Shown here: piece after piece, positions 23,437-34,543 of the stretch
How the letters are laid out: every line of letters starts with the position of its first letter
Numbering within the stretch: position 1 is the stretch's first letter
Source of the DNA: Tipula vernalis
Lineage: Eukaryota > Arthropoda > Insecta > Diptera > Tipulidae
DNA length: 64,000 nucleotides
Direction: 5' to 3'
Assembly (NCBI GenBank): GCA_958295665.1
Contig: OY282560.1
Span: forward strand, 311,407,236 to 311,471,235
Translations under genes and position numbers: made by a program
Notes under the pieces: generated by a model
Seen by the model: only the letters and a program-made list of their open reading frames with translations
What the model was told of the DNA's origin: nothing
Database searches by the model: none

Positions 23437-24145
23437 GATTTGTAAGATCTCTTGATCTTATTGACATCACACAGATAATTAAATTGACCTGTGGTCTCTG
23501 TGCCGAAGGACTACAGCGGATACTACTTGCTGATAAGAACTTAATCTTACACGACGTCATTGACCAATCAACCACCGTAGAAGCAGTCAAGCATACTGTG
23601 GATACACAAAATCCAGTAACATTCAGCGCAAGAATTTCGACAACCTAAATCGCACCATAATGTCAACCAACAACGACCGCATTGTAAAGAATGTGGTGTA
23701 TTTGACGAAAGGTTAACTTCGTCACAATTCGATTCTGTGTGTGCTAGTTGTGGAATCGAAGGGCATTTAAAACGAGTGTGCCGACCGTGGTTTACCAAAC
23801 TAGTTTTATCGGACCAGGGAGGCAAACGTCGCCCACGCCTTTCAATATTAAGTATCCGTCTTATTCTTCCATTAGTCGATCTAAAGAAGAAAGCGAAGAT
23901 TGAGATTAATCGCAATCAGTAAGAATTCGAGATTGATTTACTATTATCTTATCTCGGACATTCAGCTCATTTGTCCGCCATCGCCACCGGAGGTTTACGC
24001 CTGTGATCTGCAATTGGTCGATTACCAACGCAACGTAATTCCAATGAAGGTATTTTTAGATATCGATATCATTTTTAGTGGTGCGGAAATCGAAAATCTT
24101 CATCTTGAGATTGTGGATGGTCATCGCCAAAAATGTACTTGGCTG
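23437..24145 (+). pseudogene. Gypsy-like gag zinc knuckle and protease-region relic
   Basis: The plus strand reads LTCGLCAEGLQRILLADKN and then VIDQSTTVEAVKHTVDTQ, which resembles the end of a gag capsid region. After frame breaks comes HCKECGVFD and a canonical zinc knuckle, CASCGIEGHLKRVC (C-x2-C-x4-H-x4-C, 23740-23781). Zinc knuckles bind the element's RNA during particle assembly. Downstream frames (to 24145) contain LQLVDYQRN and other fragments where the protease should lie, but no Asp-Ser/Thr-Gly motif is legible. Several stops and shifts mark it as dead. Confidence 0.75.
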
Positions 24146-24269
24146 TAAGTGGTTTAAACTACTGGGGATCAGTCTTCAAGATGTAAATCGCACAGAGACA
24201 CAATCAAGCATCTTTTCTCCGAGGTGTTGGGTCAGGTTCGAGGTCAACTAGTATCCCTCTAAATCGATG

Positions 24270-24990
24270 ACACAGTTCATTCAGTTCGATTACTGCCACG
24301 CCGCATTCCACTTGCCATAAAGGGGCTGGTCGAAGCCGGAATTACTGATATCGTGATCATAGAAATGGGCGAGCAGGAGCTCGCCTGCGATCTCGACGAA
24401 ATTTTGATGCGATTCGATAAATACGTCTTCGCTTGCGCAAGCTGAAGTGGAAGTTTGGAGTCATGACCGTCACCTTGCTTGGTTTCAAAATCGACGCTTT
24501 GGGTAGGCTGACCACCGAGAAAATTGAAGGCATCCAAAACCCCGCGCTACCGACAGACAAGTAGCAACTTCATGCTTTCCTCTGGCTTCTAAATTTGTAT
24601 CATTTGTTTCTTCCACAGAATGTTATAGTCGCATAGCCAATCCATCGCCTGTCGGACAAAAATTAGAATTGGAATTGGAGCGAAATGCATCAAAACAAGT
24701 TGGACCACCTCAAATAAATTGTGTTATCTGAAAGTGTGCAGATTCATTATAATATGAAGCTGTCATTGTCGATCTCATTCTATTCGAGGACTCTATCGAA
24801 GGCAGAACAAAATTATGCCCAAATTGTTCGTGGGCTGTAGCGATCGTCTCCGTGGTAAAACATTCCTCGGGTGAGACAACTGAATATTCACGGTCGAAAC
24901 GTCATGTTGACTTCGCTGGCCTATCGTTATAGAATTCGTCAATTATAATTGTGCCAAAAGATCAAAATTGACAATTTATGATCAAATCAC
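24270..24990 (+). pseudogene. Gypsy-like reverse transcriptase and RNase H relic
   Basis: The segment at 24270-24350 reads RLLPRRIPLAIKGLVEAGIT, the start of a Ty3/Gypsy reverse transcriptase. At about 24440-24700, shifting frames give KLKWKFGVMTVTLLGFKID, then ALGRLTTEKIEGIQNP, LHAFLWLLN and PIHRLSDKN, the thumb and connection blocks normally after the YVDD motif. The YVDD part itself is deleted. At about 24780-24830, FYSRTLSKAEQNYAQIVRG is the typical RNase H entry block. It lies in the right order after the gag relic, so both are one internally deleted LTR element. Integrase and a 3' LTR were not seen. Confidence 0.85.
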
Positions 24991-25479
24991 GATAAAAGAC
25001 AACCCGTTAGATTAAAAAACTTCAAGATCCTTGCTCGATATTGCAACTACAAGCAAAGAGATTATTGTCTTTCAAACAAATAGTTGGTTTAAAACTGATT
25101 AAGGCATTGAAAGTGGGGCTATTTTTGCATTTTCAATTTTTTAGTTTTAATTTTCACCGACTACAGATGTGGTTTGGGTTCTATAAATGATTTTTTTGCA
25201 GCTGGTGCTAGGATACAAAATATTCTTCTTCAATTGTTTAGCAATTTATTGGTCAAACTACATTCACCTAAATACATTTTCTGCCATGGTTTGACCTTCG
25301 CCTTCCAAATAATGTATCGGACTTTTTCATGTAGTAGTGAACGCCCATTCAAAAGTCAAAAGTCAAAACATTAAAGTACATTTATCTTTAAAAATATCTG
25401 TATGTGACCACTAACTAACGTAAATTCGCTTCATATATTCAGAATTATTGAAATCGGCATAATTGCCTGACCAAATAAT

Positions 25480-26210
25480 ATTTAAGATTCTTAAAAAGTT
25501 TAAAAATTTCCAAATTTTGAAAATTTCGTACTTAGAATCTGAATTTTTGTGTTAAATCAATTTTGCGATCTTAAACTTTCGGTATTTCTAAATTTCCAGG
25601 CAATTATATATTAAAATTCGTAGATTAGAATTTAACAAAAATTGAGTCTTTTAAATTGTCAATTCGTAATTTTATAATTTTGAAAATTAAAATTTCAAAT
25701 TTTGATACGAAAATTCACTTCATATTCAGAATTATCAATTTTGGGAGAGCTATGAGTTAATTATCTGGGCAAATATTTAAGATTTAAAATGTAAAAGAAT
25801 TTAGCAAATTTTGGAAATTTCGTACATAGCATTTTTAATATTCATATTTTGAGGAAATTTGAGAATTTTGCTTTTTGAATTTTTCTTATTTCTTAACGTT
25901 CAGGAAATTGTTAAAATTTCCAGATTAGAATTTAACAAAATTTGAATCTTTTTCATTTCCCAAGTTTATAATTCTGAAAATATAAATTTTATATTTTGGC
26001 ATTTGCTTGAAATTTAATATTCAGAATTTTTCAAATCAGAATTATGATTTAATTGCCTGGCCAAATATTTAACGTTAAAAAATATTAAAAATTTTGGAAA
26101 TATTGAAATTTGTTTACTTAGAATTTCAATTTTAATGTCCGTTTACCAATATTTTCTTAAGAGTAGGGTGGCAAAATTTTTAAAATTTTGCTAGAAATGA
26201 ATTTGAATTT
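25480..26210. repeat. Degenerate AT-rich repeated sequence
   Basis: Motifs such as AGATTAGAATTTAACAAAA (about 25623 and 25921), ATATTCAGAATTAT, and GGAAATTTCGTA..TAGA.TTT recur three times with a spacing of about 280-310 bp. No coding content is recognised. The style is like the blocks at 9.7-11.5 and 39-45 kb. Confidence 0.55.
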
Positions 26211-27077
26211 TTAAATTAGCCATTTATGTATGTATTGATACGTAATGTTTCGAATCAATTTTTGTTTTAAATTTATCACAAATGTGATCGGCACAGCATA
26301 TCCACTCATTTATAAAACCAGGAATGCAACAAATACCATACAACAACCATAACCAAATTAACAATTTATGAACAAAGATCTGATTGTAATTATTTAATAA
26401 TTAAAAGAATGTAACACGAATATTTAACATTTCATTCACATCCACATACGGTAGAAATAAAATAAAATATTAATTGATCTCTAAATGACGAAAATGAGAA
26501 AAACATTAATCAATGCAATTGAGTGAATAGCACGTGTAAAGCGGGGGTACCAACATTTTTTGTTTATCTAATCACTTCTAATAAATAGTCTGCAAGGCTA
26601 AAATCAACGTTCTTTGTTTAATATAAATCTATTTAAGAATTTAAATCATTTAAGACGATAAACACGATAAAAAATTGAAAATGCAAAAACAGCTCCATCT
26701 TCAACGTCGCACAAATGAGGAACAAACATACATCTGTATAAGGAACACGATAAAAATTAAAAAATTGAAATCGATGAGGTCGAAGAAAAATTTCGCAATG
26801 CAATTTTTAAATTCCGACACGCTGATAATAAGAATTGTTAGGATCATTTTGTCCTACATCTAGGACAGTTTGCGTCTAATTATTTACTGATTTTTTTAAA
26901 TTCCTGAACATTTCAACATGTAATGAAAGTAATTCTTGCGGTCTTAAATTTATTTGGAAATACTACCAGACATTTTAGAAACCGACCGATAAGGAAAGTT
27001 TGGGACAAAACAAAATAAATCAGAGTAAATTTTTGAGTTTAAATCAAATTACGGATATCAAATTATAACATTAGCCG

Positions 27078-27301
27078 TTTTTCAATGAGAACTGCACTAG
27101 AACACGATAAACTTAAACTCCTTTTATTAAGTTTAATATTTTAAGTTTAAAAATTTACCCCTTCGATATATAACAGCTTAAAATGTGTATTTATGTTGAA
27201 CACACATTCGCGCTTTATGAATTTATTTATTTTTTCGGTTTACATAGAATAAAAGGAATTAAAAGTTTATCGAGTTTTAGTGCAGTTTTCATGGAAAACA
27301 C
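27078..27301. mobile_element. MITE-like inverted repeat, about 224 bp
   Basis: The left end reads AATGAGAACTGCACTAGAAC, then ACGATAAACTTAAA and CTCCTTTTATT. The right end is the reverse complement with few changes, including AGTGCAGTTTTCATGG. Arms are about 50 bp, with an AT-rich middle and no coding capacity. Confidence 0.7.
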
Positions 27302-27771
27302 GACTATTGTCATTTTACTTTAGTCTATAGGCAGATAATTTATTTTTGAGGAAGTAAGGACTAACAACTAACGTCTTAAATATAAAAATGTTTAAGTTTT
27401 TTTGAAAAATCTAATTTTGTTCTAATTTATTGGAAGACAATGATTTTATGGATATCATTAACATGTTTGAAAAAATAAAAACATAAAGTTGATTGAAACT
27501 GAACAGTTATTTCAATTTCAAGACATTTGTCTATATGCATTTTTGAGCTTTCGCCACACTTTCCGAACAGCTTTTCATTCTTTTAATAATTTAACTTTGT
27601 AGAATTGTTCGAGACAGCACATGGCATAAATGAGTTTTTCTTTTTTCTCTCATTTTTTAACATTTAGCTTTATTCTTAAAATTCTATATAATTTCAGAAC
27701 GACAACAAAAAAAAACCAACCATAACACAAAAAAGGCAAGATAAATCGTAGCTGTCTAAAAGCTAGCACAT

Positions 27772-27778
<7 letters not shown>

Positions 27779-27853
<75 letters not shown>

Positions 27854-27864
27854 ATATATATATA
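27779..27864. repeat. TA microsatellite
   Basis: About 43 TA dinucleotides with a single interruption (TTTA near 27840). Such tracts are length-variable and can form cruciforms. Confidence 0.97.
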
Positions 27865-29076
27865 AATCACAACAAAACGTCTGGCTAACGTTTTTCTAAT
27901 CAATATTAACAACACACCCACACAAAAAATATCTCTAATAGATTTTCCAAAAATAATTATGTATCTATTATTGGTTACACAACATAAAAAAAAAATTAAA
28001 CATAGATTAAATTAAACATTGAACATCAAACATCATTTTATGCTAGAAAAACATAAAAGCATAAAATGCAAAAGCACATCGCATCTTTAATAATAAAATT
28101 GATGATGTTCAACAACAGATTAAATATAATTATACAAATTTCACGTTTTCTGATCTACGCGATGGGAAATTCCGTCTCACCAGACACATTAGCTAAAAAC
28201 GTGTAAACATCAACAATCAAATAGTTATTATCATTAAATTATTATGACTTTTTTTTTTGGTTATTACATCTCGAAAACATAATTCGTTGCACAATAAATC
28301 GTGTTACCTGTAGGGAAGATAATTTTGGGTTGGGTAAAATTCATCGATATTATTTTTTCCTTCACTGTACGCCCTAAAGAAACGTTACGTCATTGACATA
28401 GACAAAACGGAAACATCTAAAGTAAGTTTTACAATACACATTTTTGGTTGTCTTATAGATATGATATAATGATATATACGAACGATATAAAATTGGGAAT
28501 ATTAAATTCTACTCAAATATTCTCGTTTATAGCAACGATAAAGATAAGACGTGTCGTTAAAAATTGAATATTTTATAGATTTGTGAATAGTGTTTTATAC
28601 AAACACTATTTATATCGCAGAAGAATTGAGAAATGATTGACACGGTTATTGTCTGAATATAGAGGAGTTCACACCCACTTTTGAGTAAATTTGTAAGAGA
28701 ACAATTTTTGTTTTTACATAACTTGAACCTTTATACATATGTACGAGTATATCAAGTTCTTTCGTTGCGAAATTACCAAAAAACTTGTTACTGTCAAAGT
28801 CACTAAACTGTTACTGTCAAAGTTACTAAACCAGATAAATAACTTTAAACTTTTGGCCATTAACAAACCTTAAGTGATATTTAAATACATAGTACATCAT
28901 TATAAATAGCTTCTTGTAAAATGCTAAAAACCTAATACGGGGCAATCTAACCCGTGTAAGCGACCTTATGACACTAATTAATTTTCCAACATTCAACATT
29001 TTAATCATGAGACAAATAATGTCCCTAGAAAAAATTTGTAAGAGTGAAGCTGTGTACATGCTACATTTCGAGTGAA

Positions 29077-29226
29077 AAAATGTACACCACGAAGTTAGCT
29101 GTATTGAGTTGAATTATTTCCAACTAGAACAAAATAGTTGACCAGGGTTACCAATAAATCAAAACAAAAATTAATTTTAACTAAAAATTATAATAGCTAA
29201 GTATATAACTTCGTGGTGTACATTTT
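29077..29226. mobile_element. Small MITE-like inverted repeat, 150 bp
   Basis: AAAATGTACACCACGAAGTT at the left is repeated as its exact complement at the right (29207-29226). There are about 110 bp of AT-rich sequence between and no coding capacity. Confidence 0.65.
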
Positions 29227-29970
29227 CCCACCAGAATTGGACCATGTACACACCTTGAGTGTTCACGATATATTAGAAATTGTTACGTCAGAAATTGAGC
29301 TAAATTTATTTTTCTAGCATAAAAGTGAGCAATTCTAGCAAAAAGAATTGAATTTTGATTTTTTTATGACATTTGGTACTTTTTGTGATATTTAGTATTT
29401 GATTATTTTAAGTTATGCCAAACGCCAAACATATTTGTTGGATCCTCGCAAATGTATATTTTATTTAGTTTTGTTAATTTGAAACATTTTGGTGTACTCT
29501 GCTAAAATTTTGTTTGGGGACTAAAAAAGTTAGTTACTCGCCTGTTAAAGTTTGTTACACGTTCGTTACACTTGGGAATTCCGTACAACAACAAATCATT
29601 AAATTTCACAAACATTGTGTATTTCAAGATTTTTAAATACAAATAAGTTGACTTCAGGTATTGATTCAGGTTTTGATTTTGCCCAGAAGCCACAGAAATA
29701 TCCGTTTCACTTTCATTATTTAAAATAGTGAAGCAATCGTAATTTGGGAGTTCTGCGAAGATTGGTCGACCTTTCCTTCAAATGCATTTTATTTTGCTTC
29801 GTTTCTTGTAATAATTGGCTTGGAATGTTAAGAGGTCGGAAAAAAGGTCGCTTAAAATTTCTTAAGCTGTTTCTATAAAAATTGTTTCAATTTCATTTTA
29901 CGTGGAATTCTCCATATGTTATACATTATTTGACCTGTATTAATTTTCTTTTTAATTAATTCACAATGTC

Positions 29971-30540
29971 AAATTGGTCACATTTTCGAATAATCTAAAA
30001 TTAACTAGGTAAACCCCAATAACTTTTTAAACGGGTTGGCATGATCAAAGAACACGCATAGGCCTACCGAAATATCATAGTGAGATGTTTGCCGATCGGT
30101 GAAAATTTCGAGATATCGATTTTCTTAGACATGTTTAAGACAAAATTTTTCACATTTTCGATTAATCTAAGATTAACTAGGTAAACCCCAATAAATTTTT
30201 AAACGGGTTGGCATGATCAAAGCACACACATAGGCCTACCGAAATATCATAGTCAGATGTTTGCCGATCGGTGAAAATCACAAGATATTGATTTTCTTAG
30301 ACATTCTGTTAAGATAAAAATTGGTCACATTTTTGAATGATCTAGGATTAACTAGGTAAACCCCAATAACTTATTAAACGGGTTGGCATGATTAAAGCAC
30401 ACACATAGGCCTACCGAAATATCATAGTGGCGTGTTTGCCGATCGGTGAAAATCACAAGATATTGATTCTCTTAGAAATTCTGTTAAGATACAAATTGGT
30501 CACATTTTCGAATAATCTAGGATTACCCAGGTTAACCTCC
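29971..30540. repeat. Tandem repeat of about 174 bp, three copies plus a partial
   Basis: Units contain CACATTTTCGA..AATCTA, ACTAGGTAAACCCCAATAA, ACGGGTTGGCATGAT.AAAG, CATAGGCCTACCGAAATATC and TGTTTGCCGATCGGTGAAAA. The CACATTTT word starts at 29979, 30151, 30326 and 30501, so periods are 172, 175 and 175 bp. The copies are very similar. The fourth is cut off after about 35 bp. A diverged single unit with GGCCTATC.GAAA.TATAGTG sits at about 35920-36010. Confidence 0.95.
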
Positions 30541-30784
30541 ACTGAATGCCGGAAATTGGCTCTCAAACATTTTAGATGAGTGGTCCTATTTCAAACTTAA
30601 TGATGTCCTCAAACTTTACGATATGTATGTACTAACGAATTTTGTTCAAGATTTTTGAATAAATTCGAGTGGATTTCGAATTAAATTGAATAAATTTCAT
30701 AGACACTGAATCTTGGGGGTAGTTTTACGCAAATTGAATTAAATACATACGATCGGAGTGGAGGTTATCCCAAAATAACAAAAT

Positions 30785-32445
30785 ATATTTGAGTGGAATT
30801 TCATATTAAATGTTGTATGTTACTTTGGACATGGCCGAAGCTGTTTTGAATACGTATTTAGTTTATAAGAACCAGCCTACTAATGCACACGATCTGAAAT
30901 TTCTGAGATTTCCATAATTTCGTTAAGAATTTAATTTGTCTGTCTGTAATAAAGTTGATTTTTCGGCATTTTTTATAGACAAATATATTAATTGTTCATG
31001 GCAATCCCAATATTTTCGATTTGGTAAATCAGAAAAATATAGAGGCCAATCGCTCTCAATATATCTACTGAAAAAAGTAGAAATATCTTCCCCCCTCCCC
31101 GTAATTTTAATTTTGGCTGAAGGCCCAGAGTTATACCAATGTATAACTCTGCAAAAATGAGAACCCTCCATGAGTTCTGTTGGTAGTTTGGTTTCGTACT
31201 GAAAAGTATGGTCTACTCATCAGGCAGCTACGACCAAACTACAAAAATTTCCACTCTAACCACATACATTAAGTATCTGGCCAGAACGTACTGACATAGC
31301 GAATTATTATTCAACTACATCAAATATAAAAACCCATGGAGAAACCTCATTTGTGTGTGTATTATGCCCACACGTATATTTGTTAAGAATTTAATTTGTC
31401 TGTCTGTAATAAAGTTGATTTTTCGGCATTTTTTATAGACAAATATATTAATTGTTCATGGCAATCCCAATATTTTCGATTTGGTAAATCAGAAAAATAT
31501 AGAGGCCAATCGCTCTCAATATATCTACTGAAAAAAGTAGAAATATCTTCCCCCCTCCCCGTAATTTTAATTTTGGCTGAAGGCCCAGAGTGGGATTGCC
31601 ATGAACAATTGAAAATATTGGGATTGCCATGAACAATTAATATATTTGTCTATAAAAAATGCCGAAAAATCAACTTTATTCCATAATTTCGTGAAAATTC
31701 ATTGAGTGATATTAAAAACGGTCTAAGTTTTGAAATATTGTAGTTTGGGCCGTACGGGTCACATCGACACTGTCGGAGCGGTTTTGAATACGTATTTAAA
31801 TTTAAAAAACCACCCCTTTTAAAGTATACGTTAAAACAGTCTAAGTTTTGAAATATCGTAGTTTGACTTGTACGGCTCTCTTCGATATGGTCGAAACGGG
31901 TTTGAATACAGATTTAGATTTGAAAAATCATCCCACTAAAACACACAATTGAAAATCTCAGATTTATACAATTTCGGAAAAATCTATGAGTAATGAACGG
32001 TCTAAAATTTGAAATGTTGTAGTTTGGCTCGTACAAAGCGGTTTTGAATACGTATAGTGAAAACTACAATATTTCAAAACTTAGACCATTTTTACTGTGA
32101 AAACCTCAGAGACCTTCTATCGTGTGCATTATAGTGGGGTATTTATATCATCTATATATACTTAAGTATTCAAAATCGCTTCGACGATGTTGAAACGACC
32201 CGTACTACAATATTTCAAAATTATCACTCAAAGAACTTTCTGAAATTGTAGAAATCTCAGAGATTTCCGATCGTTTGCATTAGTGGCGTTGTTTTTCTGA
32301 TCTAAATATGTTCAAACCCGCTTCGAACGTATCATAATCATATTAGAGTATGTATTCGTAAGTGCTTCAACCATTCCGATGGGACCCATATAAACTAAGT
32401 TACCTATAACATTTAAAGTTCCACTCAAATTTGTTTCAACTAATT
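30785..32445. mobile_element. Foldback-like element with repeat-built inverted arms
   Basis: The left border (about 30788) has TTGAGTGGAATTTC and then TTAAATGTTGTATGTTACTT. The right border (about 32395-32440) has the reverse complement. Within the arms, a unit with GGTCTAAGTTTTGAAATATTG, TAGTTTG and GGTTTTGAATACGTATTTA recurs at about 31719, 31838 and 31997. It appears inverted at about 32059-32230. Inverted arms built from direct sub-repeats are the hallmark of foldback elements. A separate insertion (30924-31680) interrupts the left arm. No coding capacity was found. Confidence 0.6.
30910..31692. mobile_element. Nested insertion with 14-bp direct flanks, duplicated and folded back
   Basis: TTCCATAATTTCGT occurs at 30910-30923 and 31679-31692, and the host repeat reads continuously if the sequence between is removed. 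The insert contains a 210-bp segment twice without any mismatch that I see (30922-31131 and 31382-31591, offset 460). The last about 62 bp (31619-31680) are the reverse complement of part of that segment, so the right end can snap back on the second copy. No protein signature is visible. The exact duplicate suggests recent duplication or gene conversion. Confidence 0.75.
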
Positions 32446-32530
32446 TTCTATTTTTTTTTAATTTTTTAAATTTTGTTAAACATTTTTTCTTTGAATCGAA
32501 AATTGAAAAGATTTCATTTTCTAGTATACC

Positions 32531-32602
32531 AGTGAAAATTTGTTGAGTGAAAATTTTTTGAGTGAAAATTTGGTGAGTGAAAATTTGGTGAGTGAAAATT
32601 GG
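32531..32602 (+). repeat. 15-bp tandem repeat, about 4-5 units
   Basis: GAGTGAAAATTTGGT-type units follow each other (variants with TTTTT or TGTT). Confidence 0.85.
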
Positions 32603-32863
32603 AATAATTTTAGGAATAGTGTATATTTTTGTAACAATTCAAAAACTGAAATTTTATGTCACCCCATACTTTTGATTGGAAATGAAATTGTGGAAATTTC
32701 ATTCTGCTTTTTAGTGGGCCGAAAAGTGGCTGACAATTGACCTTTAAGTAATTAGAAACAAAAAATTTCAGTTTTTGAATTCTGTTAGTTTTTTAGAACA
32801 GCATCGATATCAGGAATTTTGCTTGTGAATAATGGCTCTAGCAGGTTCAGAAACTATATGTTT

Positions 32864-33116
32864 TTAACACGTTCGCGGCTCATCATCACATATAAATATG
32901 TGACATGCTAGTTTTCCCCAAAAACTGATGCCATTTGTAATGCAAAATTTTACGAAATATAAGAATAATTTTGAAGTACTTTTTGTTATGATTACTTGAT
33001 TACTTGCGATTTGGCTGTTTCTTGGAGAACCTGACACATATTTGTGTCAAGTAGTGTCACCGGGAGACTGGGCTCATACGTGACATTTTTTAACATTTAA
33101 GTTTCGAACGTGTTAA
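32864..33116. mobile_element. MITE with TTAA target duplication (piggyBac-like)
   Basis: The 245-bp element runs from CACGTTCG at 32868 to CGAACGTG ending at 33112. TTAA flanks it exactly on both sides (32864-32867 and 33113-33116). Further inward, ATATGTGACA and TGACACATATTTGTGTCA words also pair. TTAA duplication is characteristic of the piggyBac superfamily. No transposase is present. Confidence 0.7.
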
Positions 33117-33459
33117 CATAACTTAACCTGCTTTTTTTGCAATTCCGATCAAAGTACAAACACTCCACTTCAACTGAATAGGGACAAGATTTGTTGTATA
33201 CATTTGACTCATTATTTTTAAATCGTGTACATAAATCCACCATTCAAGGTTGCTAACCGTTCGTTCATGAGAGAAAAATTCCAAATACTACTGTCACTTT
33301 TTCTCCCACTTTACTCTAAAGCTAAGCATAATGAAAAAATGTAGTGTTTTTTGCGTCAACTGAATAGGCCCTTATATGGATAATTTGTTTGGTTCTCTAA
33401 TTTAGGAGGAGACTGAAGTATTTAAGCGATTAGTGAAGTTCTCTAGCAGCAGCCCTTAA

Positions 33460-34543
33460 TAGTACAGAAAAGGAAAAAATTGAAGTTCTTAAGGACCAAT
33501 GATTAAACGGGCGCAATATAGCGGAAAAAATTGAACGGATCTTTAATTTAGTTTATTCTTACCTAAGAAATAAAGAAGCTTACGGTAAAAACATGAAAGC
33601 AGGTCCGAAAACGGTAACAACAACCACTAACAGAAGAGCAATAGTGTGACTTGGTTCCAATTCGTGTGACTCCAAAATTAAACAAAAATCAGGTGTAAAT
33701 GCTATAGCACAATAGTGTTTCAACAGTTTGAAGAGTGATCAATAGCGCCAAGCATTATAAAAGGTTATAAATTTAAAAGAAACCACCGTTAAACCAACTA
33801 AGAATGTGTAAGGGCCTAGAATTAGCTAGGTGTCAAATGAAATGGCGTCATCGCTATAATTACTACTTCCACGATTTAAGGAAAGAGGTACACGTTATTT
33901 AGAACGACACCTTAGTCGAGAAGGAGGTGTTATGGTTTGGGGTGCAGTTTCATCTTACAAAGGAATACTCTTGATCAACAAGTTCCCGGAATAACCACCG
34001 TGTGGCGCTCCCATCATTCCGATTAGAGTTCTGTTTTTTTTGTTAAGTTGGTACATCTGTTGTTGATATTCCCTCTAAATCTTAGCGTCATAGCTTGACA
34101 TTTGCAAAAGTTACAGATGTACTCTTGACTACGTAACTTTTGCAAATGTCAAGCTATGACGCTAAGATTTAGAGGGAATATCAACAACATATGTACCAAC
34201 TTAACAAAAAAATAGAACTCAAATCGGAACGATGGGAGCGCCACACGGTGGTTTATTCGGGAACTTGTTGATCAAGGTAGTATTAAAAATCCATACAGCT
34301 CGTGTAGAGTGTACAGTGACCTCCTTACTCATCCGACCTAATCCTATTAGGAAACGTTTGGGGCTCGTTAGTCCACAATGTTTATGAGCCCGGTAAACAA
34401 TTTGAAGACCGAGAAACTCTTATTGCAGAAATAAAAACAAGTTGGAATAAAATTTCACTCAATTATTTGAAAGCACTTTATGATTCTATACCGGACAGAA
34501 TTTGTGAATTTATTATGAATAAAGGAGGCAGAACTCATTATTG
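33460..34543 (+). pseudogene. Tc1-like transposase relic, middle replaced by a palindrome
   Basis: The N-terminal part (about 33465-33600) reads EKIEVLKDQ, NGRNIAEKIER and YSYLRNKEAYGKN, the paired-type helix-turn-helix region of Tc1 transposases. About 33920-33990 gives GGVMVWGAVSSYKGILL, the conserved GG.MVWG block. After the palindrome, 34340-34543 reads NPIRKRLG.., then KQFEDRETLIAEIKTSWNKI and DSIPDRICEFIMNKGGRTHY followed by a stop, the classic Tc1 C terminus. The blocks carrying the last two catalytic acids are missing or unreadable, and many shifts and stops occur. Confidence 0.9.
33963..34284. repeat. Near-perfect palindrome, 322 bp with an 18-nt centre
   Basis: The left arm 33963-34114 and the right arm 34133-34284 are reverse complements with few mismatches. 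Both contain TTGATCAACAAGTTCCCG, ACCACCGTGTGGCGCTCCCA, ATATTCCCTCTAAATCTTAG and CTTGACATTTGCAAAAGTTA. It sits inside the Tc1 transposase relic, so it is either an inserted hairpin-type MITE or the product of an inverted duplication in the element. It encodes nothing recognisable. Confidence 0.9.

Noticed and set aside
28308..28373. A 66-nt minus-strand stretch with AG before and GTAACA after, reading AYSEGKNNIDEFYPTQNYL
   Set aside because: It is open and bounded by splice-like sites, but it matches no family I know and its phases do not fit SNAP25. Such short candidates arise by chance in 45 kb.
31396..31636. Duplicated small ORFs at 30936-31160 and 31396-31632
   Set aside because: They are copies of the 210-bp duplicate inside a repeat insertion. 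The shared peptide has no known domain and the frame runs into the snap-back sequence.
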